Shown here in pieces: positions 9,351-21,278 of a DNA stretch of 64,000 nucleotides (position 1 is its first letter; each line of letters opens with the position of its first letter). This DNA comes from Plasmodiophora brassicae (Eukaryota; Endomyxa; Phytomyxea; Plasmodiophorida; Plasmodiophoridae). The position numbers and the translations under genes are program-made. A model generated the notes under the pieces. The model saw only the letters and a list, made by a program, of their open reading frames with translations, was not told where the DNA came from and did not search any database. Location of the stretch: assembly GCA_039704465.1 (NCBI GenBank), contig JASFAU010000003.1:124001-188000 (forward strand). Reading direction: 5' to 3'.

Positions 9351-12300
9351 ATGCAGTGCTCGACGCTCGTCATCGTCCTTGTGTTCGTATGCGCTGCTAC
9401 CGCCCGCGGTCACAAGGGACGTCCTATGAACCGAGCGCATGATCGGTTAGTCGCTCCATGAGCCGTCTTCCGCATTCAAATGACTCTAGTCTCAGCTCGG
9501 GTGCATTGTTGCCGTCGGCAACGCGTGCCGAGATCCGCGACGCAATCGTGCTGCTGGAGCAGGCACGGGTTACGTTATGCGAAGCGGAGCAGGAGCTGTC
9601 GCTGTCGGCGAAGACCGAGTCCCGAAGGCACAACCGAGTCGCCAGCCTGAAGCCCATCTTCGTCACCCACGCCGTCCGTGTGGCCGGGGCCCTGAAGCAT
9701 TTCGAAAAGGCCACCAGACACATGTCGGCCGTCATGGCGTCCTATCTAGAGTTTGTCCCAGACGTGGATCGGATCGGAGACAGTCGTCGGAGGGCAGCTG
9801 GGGCTGCAGTCGAACTACAGAGAGGCCTGCGAGAATCGGTCGCAAACGTGACCATCGTTCGTGATGACAATTTTCTAGACCTGCCCGAATTGCGGTTCTG
9901 GAATTCGAACAATGTGGCACCAGAGGAGATCGTGGCGGCTGCAGTGGATATACGCGAGCAGGTGAAGAACGACATGGAGTCCAACAACATCTTCCGCCAG
10001 CAGAATGCTCGATTCGAGGACGTTCTCGCTGGGTATACCGCGCACTGTGAGTTGGTCTCCGACGTGCTCAGCAAGCCGATTGTCGTCACGTTTCTGCAGG
10101 GTCAAAACCTGACCGAGTGTTCGACAACACTGGAGGCGTCCGGAGAGTTGATGCTCGCGACTGGAATTGCTGACGGCATCAAGGATCTCATAGCTGGTTT
10201 TCGTTACGAGCTGGACAAGTTGCATAAGGTTTGCGTCCAACGCTCCTCGGATCGTTTGCAACAGACACAGGAAACTGTCGACAAGATCATACGCCTGATC
10301 GATACGGTCGCGTCTCCTGCTGGTCAACCCGTTATCGGCAGAAAGGTGTCCGCACCAAGCAACAAGAAGAAAAAGAAGAAGAAGGCGAAGAGCATCCCCA
10401 CCGAGGGGTCAGCAAACAGAACGGAAAGTTTGACCTCAGCTGTGGACAAGCCGGCTATCAACGACAGTACTGTGTCACCGGTCACAGTCTGTGGGGCGCT
10501 AGTTACATCATCGTCGGTTAGCGCCGCCAGGGACAACGCTGAAGTCATCGACGAGGACGGCGATGGCGTCTGTACCATTGCTGATGATCTCCCCCTGAAC
10601 GAGGTTTCACCCGCGGCAAACAAGGCAACAGTGAAGAACAAGAGGAAGCGGAAACAGAAGAGCGCCGTCAAGAGTCAGCGTCAAGCGCACGACGGCGGAC
10701 ATGAAAGGCGAATGGACACAGGCGATGAAGATGCCTCGGTTTCGTCAAACTCTTCCCTTTCGTCATTCGCGTCATCGTCTGCTGACCGTCGTGGCAACCT
10801 TCGCGCCGTCGACGGGCCTCCGGATCACGAAGCAATCGCTGTTGTCCCTGTGTGCGCCCCCGACACGGATGCTCCAGCGGAGACGCCAGCAACGGATCCT
10901 GCTACCCCTACTGCTGGTGACGTGTCAGACAGCGCCACAGACATGGATTCAGTGCCGCCATCCACAGCCTCGCGGTCGAGGCGTTCCGTCCGGATTGATG
11001 ACGTCCCGGGGCGAGTACCACTGAATTTCTCACAGGCAAGTCCTGGCTCGCCTGCTACGGTCCCGTTCACGAGAATCCATTACCCGGAATCGATTGCGAG
11101 GCAGCCGCCTGTAGATTCCCCAACCGCTCCTCGGTCCCGCAGGCCGGTCATCGACAGTATCCACGTTCCAGTGAGGATGCATGGCGGTGTTTACTGGGGA
11201 TCTCATTCACCTGGTACTTATTCACCTAATACGGCCCCGGTCACGAGAAGTCGTTCTCCGTTATCGATTGGGCGGCAGCTGTCACTGGACTCCCAGACCG
11301 CACCACCCCAACGCGCGCTGTCGTTCATCGATGTGCAGGACGCCAAGCTAACCGACCACCTGAACGAATTCATGGCGTTTGCCGAGCACGATCGACGTCA
11401 TGACGATACACCTCGTCAGCAAGGTTACCATGCTATCAGGCACGCTGTCCATCATTTGTTCCCGGACGCCATCGTCAGGGTCACCGGGTCGTTTGTGTAC
11501 GGTCTGCATTTGAGTGCACCGGTCAGCGACCTGGACTTGGCGATCGAGTACCGAATGGTGAAAGCATCTGACGGGCTGTCGCGACTATACGATCGCATCC
11601 GCGCTAGTCCAGTCTTCCTGTCGGTGACGTACCTTCCGCGGGCATCGACGCCGGTCATCAAGGCAACGGTCGCCGACTCCCAGGTGAACATCGACATTGC
11701 ATGGAACGTTGACAATGTCGACAGAGCGCAGGACTTCGTTCGGCAGGCCACTACAGTATTTCCGCTGTTCAAACCGATCACCATGTACATGAAGCACTAC
11801 TTGTATATGTTCGGGTTCGGCAATCCGTACTACGGTGGCCTCGGGTCCTTCCAGCTCTACCTTCTCGTCATCTTCCATCTACAGGTAATGGCACACACTT
11901 GTACGCGCTAGTGGATTGGCTTCATCGCTGATTCTGCGTCCTCAGGCCAATGCTGTGCTGTGTGCCCGGTCTGTTGGCGCCTGTCTTCGAACGTTCTTCG
12001 GGTACTACGGGTCAACGTTCCAAGTCCAGCGCCATTGCATTTCGGTGTTTGCGGGCGGTCGCCCCTATGACAAGGTTTGCTGTTGCGTTGCCTGCAGTTT
12101 CAATCCACCTGCTGAAGGTTCGCGTGCAGGACGAACGCATTCACGACGGGCCTGTGGACGCCACGCGCTTATGCATCGAGAACCCATTCAACCGGGCCAT
12201 TGACGTTGGACGGTCGGCATTCAATTTCGAGGCCATCAGGCAGCAGATGGCCATGACGTTCAAAAAGCTGATGAGCACGTGGGAAGTGACAGGACTGGGC

Positions 12301-12369
12301 GACCTGACCCCACGTGTCCCCGTGGCACCGTCGTCAACTTTGCGAATGTCGCCCAGGCCCACCGCTTGA
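9351..12369 (+). CDS. P1: signal-peptide Trf4/5-like nucleotidyltransferase
   Basis: Exons 9351-9445, 9496-11884, 11946-12074 and 12130-12369 give 950 residues. Family role: Trf4/5 (PAPD5/7, Cid1 relatives) enzymes add nucleotides, mostly A, to RNA 3' ends. Seen here: a signal peptide (TLVIVLVFVCAATA, cleavage near ARG-H); the family's unknown N-terminal domain with LPELRFWNSNNV; a Lys tract from nine consecutive codons near 10370; a Ser/Thr/Pro-rich linker; GSFVYGLHL...SDLDL at about 11487-11541 (two metal-binding Asp); third Asp in VNIDIAW near 11690; then FKPITMYMKHYLYM and GGLGSFQLYL. Exon 3 gives ACLRTFFGYYG and exon 4 gives LCIENPFN and DVGRSAFNF, the two halves of the PAP-associated domain. 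Intron 1 is phase 2 at the signal-peptide border; introns 2 and 3 are phase 0. The location (secreted, ER or other) is inferred only. Confidence 0.88.
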
Positions 12370-12959
12370 TAAAACAGGCTCCCCTCTGCCACCATGACGT
12401 CTGTGGAACCATCCAATTTAACGTACCGAGCCCGGCTAAGAAGGCATGTCCAAGGCTAGCAGGAGCGCAGCGTCCAGATTCAGAGAACGCGGGTTCCGAA
12501 GGGACGGACGACCGCATCACCAGTGTCCCTGGCAATGCGAAAGCGTAGGACACCGTGTTCGCTAGTGCTTCCACCATCCGATGAGAACATGGTACGGACG
12601 CATTATCGCGGTGGTAGAGGTGGTTGCGGGTCGAATTCAGTCGCGGAAAATCGAAGATGCCGTCAATATCACAGAATGGGCAGGCAAGTGTGGCTTTGGA
12701 TGATTCATTGGTTTAAGCATGATCACAAGCAGCAGAACTCCCGCCTCGTAACTCGAGATGAACACGGTCACGATGTCGACGCAGCCTACCCATGTCTTTG
12801 AACACACTGGGACAGGGTTGGCACGGCACCGAGCCACAGCCGCTGTGCGTCGTCAGATGACATGACAGCTTCTTCTTCTCTGAGAGAGGTTTTCGAACAG
12901 ACGCTGCAGGTCAGTGCCATGCTAAGCAGTCCACAGAATCAGGACAATCGTCAATTGCT
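12370..12959. other. Spacer after P1
   Basis: No supported gene. A minus-strand hydrophobic stretch (VTVFISSYEAGVLLLVIML) near 12700-12780 is short and lacks context. The region leads into a degraded family relic. Confidence 0.4.
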
Positions 12960-13151
12960 GTGCGGAAACCAAGCTCGACGCGAAATAGTTCGGGTACGTT
13001 CGGCGTTCACGTTTGGCGCCCTTCGCCAACCGTTGTTCCTGACCTACCGGACACGGAACGGTTCGTTGCGAGTCCGGCTGTCGAACCTGACCCCGGGTAC
13101 ACCCGTGCCCCCATCCCACACGCTGCGCTCCCCGATGCACATGACCTGATA
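12960..13151 (+). pseudogene. Relic of a family exon 4
   Basis: Translation reads VRSAFTFGALRQPLFLTYRT, later RLSNLTPGTPVPP, clearly a decayed copy of the family's last exon (RSAFNF.AIRQQL..TYR, then L.DLTP..PV.P). The upstream LCIESPFD-DVG part is eroded and no exon 1-3 partner is visible nearby. It ends in TGA TAA. This is the remnant of a lost paralogue between P1 and P2. Confidence 0.8.
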
Positions 13152-13557
13152 AATCCAACCTCTGGAATTGTCGGCCGGCATTTCCGACCTGGACGCGGGT
13201 CCGACGGAAATAGCAGCTTGTCGCTCAGGTCATGGCGTCATGCTCCGAGTTGCAGTCATTGGCGCTCGCACTGCAGTCTCTGGGCGCGCCCTCAATGGTG
13301 CACCGTGCACCTCCGTGAGCCGCGGAAAACGCGCCATCGAAAGTAGCAATGAGGTCCATTTTTGCGGATTGCAGGTCGCAGTGGTGCTGCCGCCGCGATG
13401 CGATGGCGACGCGGGCCGACTGTCCATGCGTGCCGTCGGTGTGGCGGCGCCGCGGGTGCGATCTGCGGGCGCCATGAATAGCTCGCCCTCTGTCGGCGTC
13501 CTGCGAGGCCAACATCGCCAGAAATCCCACGCACTGACAGCGTCCGCAGACGAACCG

Positions 13558-16500
13558 ATGACGCGTGCGATGCGGCTGGTCGTCGCCCTCGCCCTGGCAT
13601 GCTGCATCGTCGTCCATGGTGCGAAAGGACGACCCGGGAAGCGCGCCCATCGGTTTGCTTCGCACTGTGGAAACCCATGCCTGTCCGGTTGACGCACGTT
13701 TCAGGGTTGACCCGTCGTTGCCGCTGTCGTCGTCGCACGACATCCGCGACGCGATCGTGTTGCTGGAGAAGGCGCGCGTCGCGCTATGCGAAGCGGAGGC
13801 GGAGCTTGGCTTGCAGGAACTATCGCGCCTGTTGAAGTCGGCGGCCCCACCGAAGAGAGCGTCGAACCGCAACGAGGTCGCCCATCTCGTGGCCAATGCC
13901 GACCGGTTCCATCGCATCGCAGCCATCGAACCGTCACACATGCTCGCCTGCGTCCAGGTCGTCGCCATCCAGAATTTCTTGCGGCAGACGGCCTACCGTA
14001 TTGACAGCGTGCTCGCCGACTATCGGCACATGATCCCTGATCTGGGCGTTGTCGGTGACAACCGGCGCCTCGCCGTCGCATCGTCGTTGAACCTGTCTGA
14101 ATACGTCGAGCACACTGTTCATCAAGTCGTCTCAGTTCGCGACGCGAAGTTTGAAGACCTCCCGGCGTTACGGTTCTGGAATGCGACGAATGTGGCGCAC
14201 GACGAGATCGTGTCGGTCGCGAAGCAGATTCGGGGGCAGGTCGATTTGGACCGAATCATGGTCGATTCAATTCGCCGACGGAACGTCCTTCTGGAGCCGC
14301 TGTTCGCGACCTACGTCGAGTACTGCGACCTGGTGACCGAGTTGCTCGGACAGCCGATCGTCGCTGCCATTGTGCAGTTACCCGATTCGGACGGTGCGGG
14401 GCAAGTGTACGAACACCTGACGGATGCGGCACGGTTGGCTGCTGATATGAAGGACGCCATCATCGGACGCGTTTGGAACCTGCACACGGCGAACAGCGGC
14501 CTTGATCGCGCTGATGTCCACTTGCAGAACGCGCGGACCCTTGTCGACCATGTCGAGTACATGATGAATCTGGTCGTCGCCCCTGACCCGCCGTTTGAGG
14601 ACCCTGTGATTCCTGCCCCGAACAAGAAGAAGGCGACGAAGAAGAAGAAAACGAAAGCGCGCGGCTTGCCGGCATCCAACGTCGAGGAATCAGGCTGCCG
14701 TGCCAACGACAGCGATGCTTTCCCGTCAGTCGTTGGGTCGGCTCGAATTCAGAAACCTACTGGCGATGTCGACGATGGCAGTAATGCCGACACTGAGGCC
14801 GGGTCCGATAGACCACCGATGATATCTCTTCGGGAGGGTGACGCAATGCCGACGTGTTCTACATCGTTTGACCCAGTGCGTCGCGATGCCACTGAGGACG
14901 ATCTCCCGTCGTTGCCGTGTTGTCCGTCCGCTGTCAACGATGCGGGCTCAGTTGTTACCGAGACGAGCGTCTGCAACCCTGTCACCCCTTCGAACGTGCC
15001 AGTATCCGTCACAACCGACGAGATCAGGGCAGCGAAGACGACGAAGAAGCCCAAGCCAAGGTCGGGTGAGCGTGGCACGCTTTCGAGACGACAGGACCGC
15101 CGTGTCTCCATCTCCTGTACGCCTCCGGTCGACGTCATCGCTGCACGCGTCAGCGCAATCGATATGTCGTTGCCAACTCCGTTGACACCTCCTCCTGCAA
15201 ACACGGCCAATACCTTTGGAGATGTCAGCGATATGGACGCCCTGCCGATAACGCCTCCGACGTCGTCAAACGTTGACAGCCGCGTCGATGACTCGTTGTT
15301 ACTTTCTCCAAGCGTCAACGACGTCGGTGTCTCCTTGGAATTGCCTCCGACGCCTTCTCCAACGGGCAGCACCGCCACCTTTACGTCTGGCAGCGTCTCC
15401 GACTATGATGACTCTCATCTATCGCCTTTGTTCTATTACCAGGATCCTGCTTCGCCTGTTATCGATTCCAAGAACGACGTTGACATGCCACATCCGCAGT
15501 CGTTCCAACCAAGCTGGTCGTTGGATTCCGAGATCAGTCCTGCTATGGGCATTTCGTCGTTCTACGAGTCCCCGGACGCCCAGCTGACGTACGACTTGGG
15601 CGATTTCCTGACCGTGTTTGAGGCAGGCCGTCAACGGAATGACGCCCGTTACCGCCAAGATCTCCATACGGTTGAACGCGCCGTTCACGCTCGATTTCCT
15701 GATGCCATTGTCAAAGTGACCGGCTCGTTTGCGTACGACCTGCATTTACCCGCACCGATCAGCGACCTGGACTTGGTGATCCTCCATCCAACACTGGATG
15801 CATCCGATGGGCTTCTACAATTGTTTCTCAGCGTTCGGCACAACCCGACCTTCTCGTCGGTGAAGTACATTTCGACGGCGTCGACGCCCATTATCAAGGC
15901 CACGGTTGCGGATTCACACGTGAAAGTCGACATTACATGGAACGTCGCGAATGTGGACGATGCGCGGAACCTCGTCCTGGAGGCGATGGACGCGTTCCCG
16001 TTGTTCCGGCCCATCACCATGTACGTGAAATACTACCTGTACATGCATGGCCTCGGCAGTCCCTACTATGGCGGGCTCGGGTCGTTCCAGCTCTATCTTC
16101 TCGTCATCTTCCATCTTCAGGTACCGTCGTGTGCGACGCCGTCCCCCGCCGCGTCTTGACTGAATGTGCATGATCAAAGACGAACGCGGCGATCTGTGCC
16201 GGTTCTGCCGGCGCCTGCCTTCGAGCGTTCTTCGAGTTCTACGGGTCGTCGTTCCCGGTCGAGCAGTACTGCGTCTCGGTGACCACCGACGGCCGCCCGC
16301 TTCTCAAGGTTGGTGATGGTTGTTGTTTGCAAACACCCGGTTGGGCAGCTGGCTGACCGCGTCTGGCCAGGCCGTTTACCACGGGCCGGTGGACGTCGCG
16401 TGCTTGTGCATTCAGAGCCCGTTCGATTCGGCTGTTGACGTCGGGCGTTCGGCGTACAACTTCGCTGTCATTCGGCAGCATTTCTATTGGACGTACAGGA

Positions 16501-16574
16501 GATCGTGGGAGTTCGCATTGCCCGACCTAACGCCTCGAGAACCCGTAGACCCATTCGCGACATTGTACACATGA
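13558..16574 (+). CDS. P2: signal-peptide Trf4/5-like nucleotidyltransferase
   Basis: Exons 13558-13652, 13705-16120, 16180-16308 and 16371-16574; 947 residues. The signal peptide reads MRLVVALALACCIVVHGAKG and intron 1 (52 nt, ends TTTCAG) falls right after KRAH. LPALRFWNATNV lies near 14162-14200; the basic tract NKKKATKKKKTKA near 14620-14660. The linker has several PTP/TPP-rich blocks (LPTPLTPPP, LPPTPSPTG). Catalytic part GSFAYDLHL...SDLDL near 15722-15776 has Asp in place of the usual Gly after the Tyr; VKVDITW near 15925. Exon 3 starts TNAAICAGSAGACLRAFF after a weak AAAG acceptor. Exon 4 is the shortest but one among intact full-length copies and ends after DPFATLYT. The Met at 13558 was preferred over 13570; both precede the signal peptide core. 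Confidence 0.88.
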
Positions 16575-16803
16575 TAAAGCGAACATGGCCAGCCCTGTCG
16601 TCCGCGGCCCGGCGAGGTGGGCAGGGCCGCCCTCGCGTGGCTGTGCCCCCCGCCCCAGTTAGGTACGTAATCCGCGTATACCCATCGAGTGCGGACCGGG
16701 CGGGCTCCGACCCGGGTCATTTCATCTCCGTACTATGAATAGCGCGGCGCGTAAAGCCCAGTGCCCTGCGTCGGCCAGCGGCCTGCAGCTGCCGCGCGGC
16801 GAC

Positions 16804-19761
16804 ATGCCCCCGGGCGCCCTGCTGCTCGTCATCGCCCTGGTTGTCGCCGTTGTCCACGGGGCGAAGCCGCGTCCTGCGAAGCGCACGACGGCGACTCCGG
16901 TGTCGCTCGGTCGGTCTCCGGCCCGACACAGCCGCCATACCCGGCCAGCTTCATCGCTCCCGTTGCCGTCATCGCCTGCAATTCAAGACGCCATTGTGCT
17001 ATTGGAGCAGGCGCGCGTCACGTTATGCGAAGTGGAATGGTGCATTGTCGATCAGGAGTGGCGTGGCAACGATCGCAAGCAGACCAGATCCGCCCAGAAG
17101 GGCCCGGCGCCGCCACACCGCCCAGTATCTACGCTAGTGGCGAACGCCCACCAGTACGATCGCATCGAGGGCTTCGAGGGCATCCACGTCCAGACCTGCG
17201 TCGACATTGCCCTAAACCTGGAACGGTCATTGCGGACGTCCAACAGGATCTTCCACATCGTCGAAGACCACGCGGCTCTATTGGACGACCTGTTCGGCAT
17301 CGTACTGGCGCGCCGAAAAGCGGTGAACGCGTCGCATGCTCTACTGGACTTCTTGGCGACCGACGTCAGCGCCGTTATGGTCGATCGCGATGCGAAACTC
17401 GAAGGGTTGCCCGCGTTGCGCTTCTGGGATCAGGCCGGTGTCACGCCGGAGGAGATCGTGTCGGCTGCTGCCCAGATACGAGACCAGGCAGACATTCTCA
17501 ACCGCGTCATTGACGCTAATCGGCAGCGGAACGTCCTCCTGAAGCAAGCACTCGACGCGTTCGTCGAGGTTTGCGACGTGACGTCGGACGAGCTCAGCAG
17601 GGCGATCGTCAACGCGGCTAAGGGCACGCGTGACGATCCGCCTAAGTCGACGATGGACTTTGAGGAGTTGGTCCATGCTGCCGGGCTCGTCTACGAAGAG
17701 AAGGAGCGCGTTGCCTACTTCGCTGACGGTACGCAGCGGGCCATCTACACTTGTCTCGATGTCCCTGCCGAGCGCCTGCGGCACACGTTCACCGCTGTCG
17801 ACCGGATCGTCCACATGATGGACCTGATGACATGTCCTCCTCCTCCGCCCGTGGAAGAGCCGGTAGCGCTCTCCGCTCCTGACAAGAGGAAGTCCAAGAG
17901 GAAGAGGAAGAAGCAGAGCCGACAGGACAAACAGTCGATGACGGACGAGACCAGGTCGATCCCCTGCAGTGAGGTCGCTGAGGCTCTCCAGGACCGCGAG
18001 GCAACGACCGAAGACGGGCCCTGCTGCTGTCCAGATACTGCAATTGAAGAAGCGAGCAATGCGTCGTGGCTCGCAACGCCACAGTTTCTACATCCTGCTG
18101 ATGTTGCTGACGAGAACACGGCCACCGCCGCCGGCGCCGACGTATCACCGAGCGCGCCTTCTTCATCAGCAGCAGGAAGCAAGAAGAAGAAGAAGAACAA
18201 GAAGAAGAGGCGCAGCCAAACCATGTCGGCGGGTGCCTCGTCGTGTGAGCCGACCGATCTCATTCCAGCGGCTGCTGGGTCGTCGCCCCAAGCCCATGTC
18301 GCTGATAACCATACCGCGATGGACGACAGCGAACTCGAAACCCGTCTGCCGCCAGACACGACAACCGCGCCCCTGTCATCATCATCGACCAGCGCCTGCA
18401 ACTCCAGCACTTCGTTGTTAACCGCCAACGGCACCCAGCCTGGAAACGTCAGCGCCGTCCGCCCAGTACGTCATGCCGACGCGAACGGCGCCCCGTTGCG
18501 AACAACGTCAGTTTCGTCGTCTGGGTCCAGCCCGGGTGACGTTACCCAGTCGTCGTCGTCGTCGGGGTCGCCACCATATCCGGCTAACCGTTCGCGTGGG
18601 GTGGTTGGCGTCGTGCGCCTCTCCGATTTCGTTCCAAGGCGACGACCCCCCGTTCATCGTGCGTCGCCCGCGATCGCCCGTCGCCCTGCGCTGCTGTCAA
18701 TGGTCGGGGTGCAGGACGCCCAGCTGACACACGACCTGCACGAGTTCGTCGCCTCGGTCGAGGAGCATCGCCGGCGCGATAACATGAATCATCTTCGAGC
18801 CTACCAGGCCGTCCATCAAGCGGTACGCGACCTGTTCCCGGGTGCGACCGTCAAGGTGGCCGGGTCCGTTGCATTCGGCCTGCACTTGCCGTCGCCAGTC
18901 AGCGACCTCGATTTGGTGGTCCAGCACCCGGCGCCCGATCCATCCAACGGGTTGCTGCGCCTGTTCCTCACCATATCCGGCAATGCCACGTTCTCGTCGG
19001 TCGAGTACCTGCCGGCAGCGTCGACGCCCATCATCAAGGCGACCGTCGCGAACTCCAGGCTGAACGTCGACATCGCCTGGAACGTGGGCAACCTCGAGCG
19101 CACGCGGCTGTTCATCCAGGGTGTCATGGAGTCGTTCCGCCTATTCAAGCCCATCGCGTTGTACATGAAGCACTACCTGTACATGCACGGGCTCAGCACG
19201 CCATACTACGGCGGCCTGGGGTCGTTCCAGCTCTACCTCCTCGTCGCCTTTCATCTACAGGTACCGAACGGGGTCGTGTGTGCAACACGCTCTGCCGGAT
19301 GCCACTGATGTTTGTGCCCTGGCCAGGCCCACGCAGCGTCGCGAACGGGATCGGCTGGCGCCTGCCTTCGAGCGTTCTTCGAATTCTACGGGCGCGCGTT
19401 CCAAGTCGATCGACATTGCGTATCGGTGCACACGAACGGGCGCCCGCTGCTCAAGGTGACAGGCACTACTGCAACGGGCTATCGCCGCTGCTGACGCGTT
19501 GTTTGGCATTCGCAGACGGAGCGCACCACCCATATTCCAGGGTCGGCGGATGCTGCTGCCCGATTGTGCATCGAGAGCCCGTTCGATGCCGCCGTTGACG
19601 TTGGGCGGTCGGCGTTCAACTTCGACGCCATTCGCCAGCAGCTGTCCTGGACGTACCGGATCCTGTCCGATTCGTGGAAAACGTCGCTCTCCGACCTGAC
19701 GCCCGACGAACCCGTTAACCCTGCGATGATATTGCAGAGCCCGGCGTGCACCCGACAATAA
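16804..19761 (+). CDS. P3: signal-peptide Trf4/5-like nucleotidyltransferase
   Basis: Exons 16804-19260, 19327-19455 and 19516-19761; 943 residues if read straight through. A 39-nt GT..AG segment after the signal peptide (starting GTCGGTCTCC, ending CGGCCAG, near 16908-16946) sits where the others have intron 1 and preserves frame, so it may be spliced out or retained. The signal peptide core is ALLLVIALVVAVVHG. The frame also extends upstream to 16735, but the Met at 16804 places the hydrophobic core correctly. LPALRFWDQAGV replaces the usual Asn. Two basic tracts (KRKSKRKRKKQSRQ and KKKKKNKKKRRS) flank a Glu-rich segment. GSVAFGLHL...SDLDL and LNVDIAW are intact. Exon 4 begins TERTTHIPG. 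The highest GC in the family makes several antisense frames look open; they are shadows. Confidence 0.87.
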
Positions 19762-19938
19762 AGTTAGCGTCTCGAGACGGAACCACCTGGCAATTCGCCG
19801 AACGAGGAACCCTGCCGAGCGGCCGCAACGACCGACTGAACAAGGTTGGCGTCCGTCGTGGGACAACGTGGCCGGAGATCCACCAGCGGGGCCCGGATTC
19901 ATTTAACAACGGTTGCTGGTGCCATGAACATGTGCGGA

Positions 19939-21099
19939 TCAGATGCTCGCCATCGACAGGTACGTCGCGTACAGCTGCCGCCGAACGTCGCCGAAGTTGA
20001 ACGCCGATCGTCCAACGTCGACGCGCGCGTCGAACGGGCTGACGATGCACAGTGGCCGTCGTTCTTGTTGGGCGGGCCGCCCCGCCTGACCCAAGGCACC
20101 CAGTTATCCCTGTCTGTTCCATTAACGGGCGCGTGCGCGCGCAGAGCACCTACCCTGGGCACTAGGTACCCGTTCGTCTGCACCGAGACGCAGTAGTCGT
20201 CGGCTGGGAACGCCGACCCGTAGTAGCCGAAGAACGCTCGTAGGCAGGCGCCAGCGGACACGGCACACAAGGCGGCATTGACCTAAGCAGAATCAGCGGT
20301 GGACGACGACGGTTCAAGCAATGGCCGACCTGCAGGTGGAAGATGACGAGCAGGTAGAGCGGGAACGACCCGAGGCCGCCGCGGTAGGGATGGCCCAGAT
20401 CGTGCACGTACAGGTAGTGCTTCATGTACAGTACGATGGGCTTGAACAGCGGGAAAGTGGTCAGGGCGTCCCGGACGAGGCTCAACGACTCGTCCACGTT
20501 GGCGACGTTCCAGACGATGTCGATGGTCAGGCTGGAATCCGCCAAGGTCGCCTTGACGATCGGCGTCGACGCCACCGGAAAGAACGTCACCGACGAGAAC
20601 GCTGGGTTGCCGCGCATGCTGTCAGATAGACGTCGCAGGCCCTCGGATGCGTCCATTGTCGGGTGGCGAACCACCAAATCCAGGTCGCTGATCGGGGCGC
20701 GTAAATGCAGGCCGACCGCGACGGATCCGGCGATCGTGACCGTCCGTTGCCAGCCGAACAGTTGCCGTACGACGGGCACAACGGCCCTGTAGCCGATGAG
20801 GTAGAACGTGTCGTCGGCGTGCCGATCGTGTTCAGCAACGGCGACGAAGTCGAACAGGGCGCGCGCCAGCTCCTCGTCCCGCGTGTCGTGCGTCACGTCA
20901 GGCGGCGACGACGACGGCCACCGCGGGTCGTCCCTGCAACATGAGGCGCGTGTCAGGAAGCCGGCACGCCATCGGTACATCGCTGTCGAACGAACCCGCG
21001 CCTGCCAGGCGGGCGGCTTTGCCCGGCGCCGCCGTGGACGACGCAGACAAGGGCGGCGACGATGACAAGGATGACGGCGGACGCCGGTGCACGCGGCAT
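19939..21099 (-). CDS. P4: short paralogue lacking the N-terminal domain
   Basis: Exons (minus) 21099-20996, 20933-20330, 20282-20154 and 20085-19939 give only 327 residues, about a third of its relatives. The signal peptide (AVILVIVAALVCVVHGG) joins through a 62-nt phase-2 intron almost directly to the catalytic part (DEELARALFDFVAVAE). The LRFWN domain, poly-Lys tract and Ser/Thr linker are absent. The core is complete: GSVAVGLHL...SDLDL, LTIDIVW, FKPIVLYMKHYLY, then exon 3 ACLRAFFGYYG and exon 4 LCIVSPFD with DVGRSAFNF. Exon 3 is again 129 nt. No stops or frameshifts, so it is likely functional. Either it arose by internal deletion or it represents the minimal unit. Confidence 0.82.
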
Positions 21100-21170
21100 T
21101 GGTCTGGACCGGTCGCTCACCTGGTGTGGACTTGGACCGGCCCCCGTGAGCCGCTCGACAGGATCCCCGC

Positions 21171-21180
21171 TATTTATATC
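21171..21180 (-). promoter_or_regulatory. TATA-like box of P4
   Basis: On the minus strand GATATAAATA lies about 72 nt upstream of the P4 start codon, followed by GCGGGG. It is the clearest TATA-type sequence in the array. Confidence 0.45.
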
Positions 21181-21278
21181 TCACCCGCGAAAAATGCGGA
21201 GCGTGCGCGCCCGCACTCCGCGGGACTGCACGGCGCGCGCGCGCGCTAATATCGTGGGGGAACAGCGGACGGCCTGTA

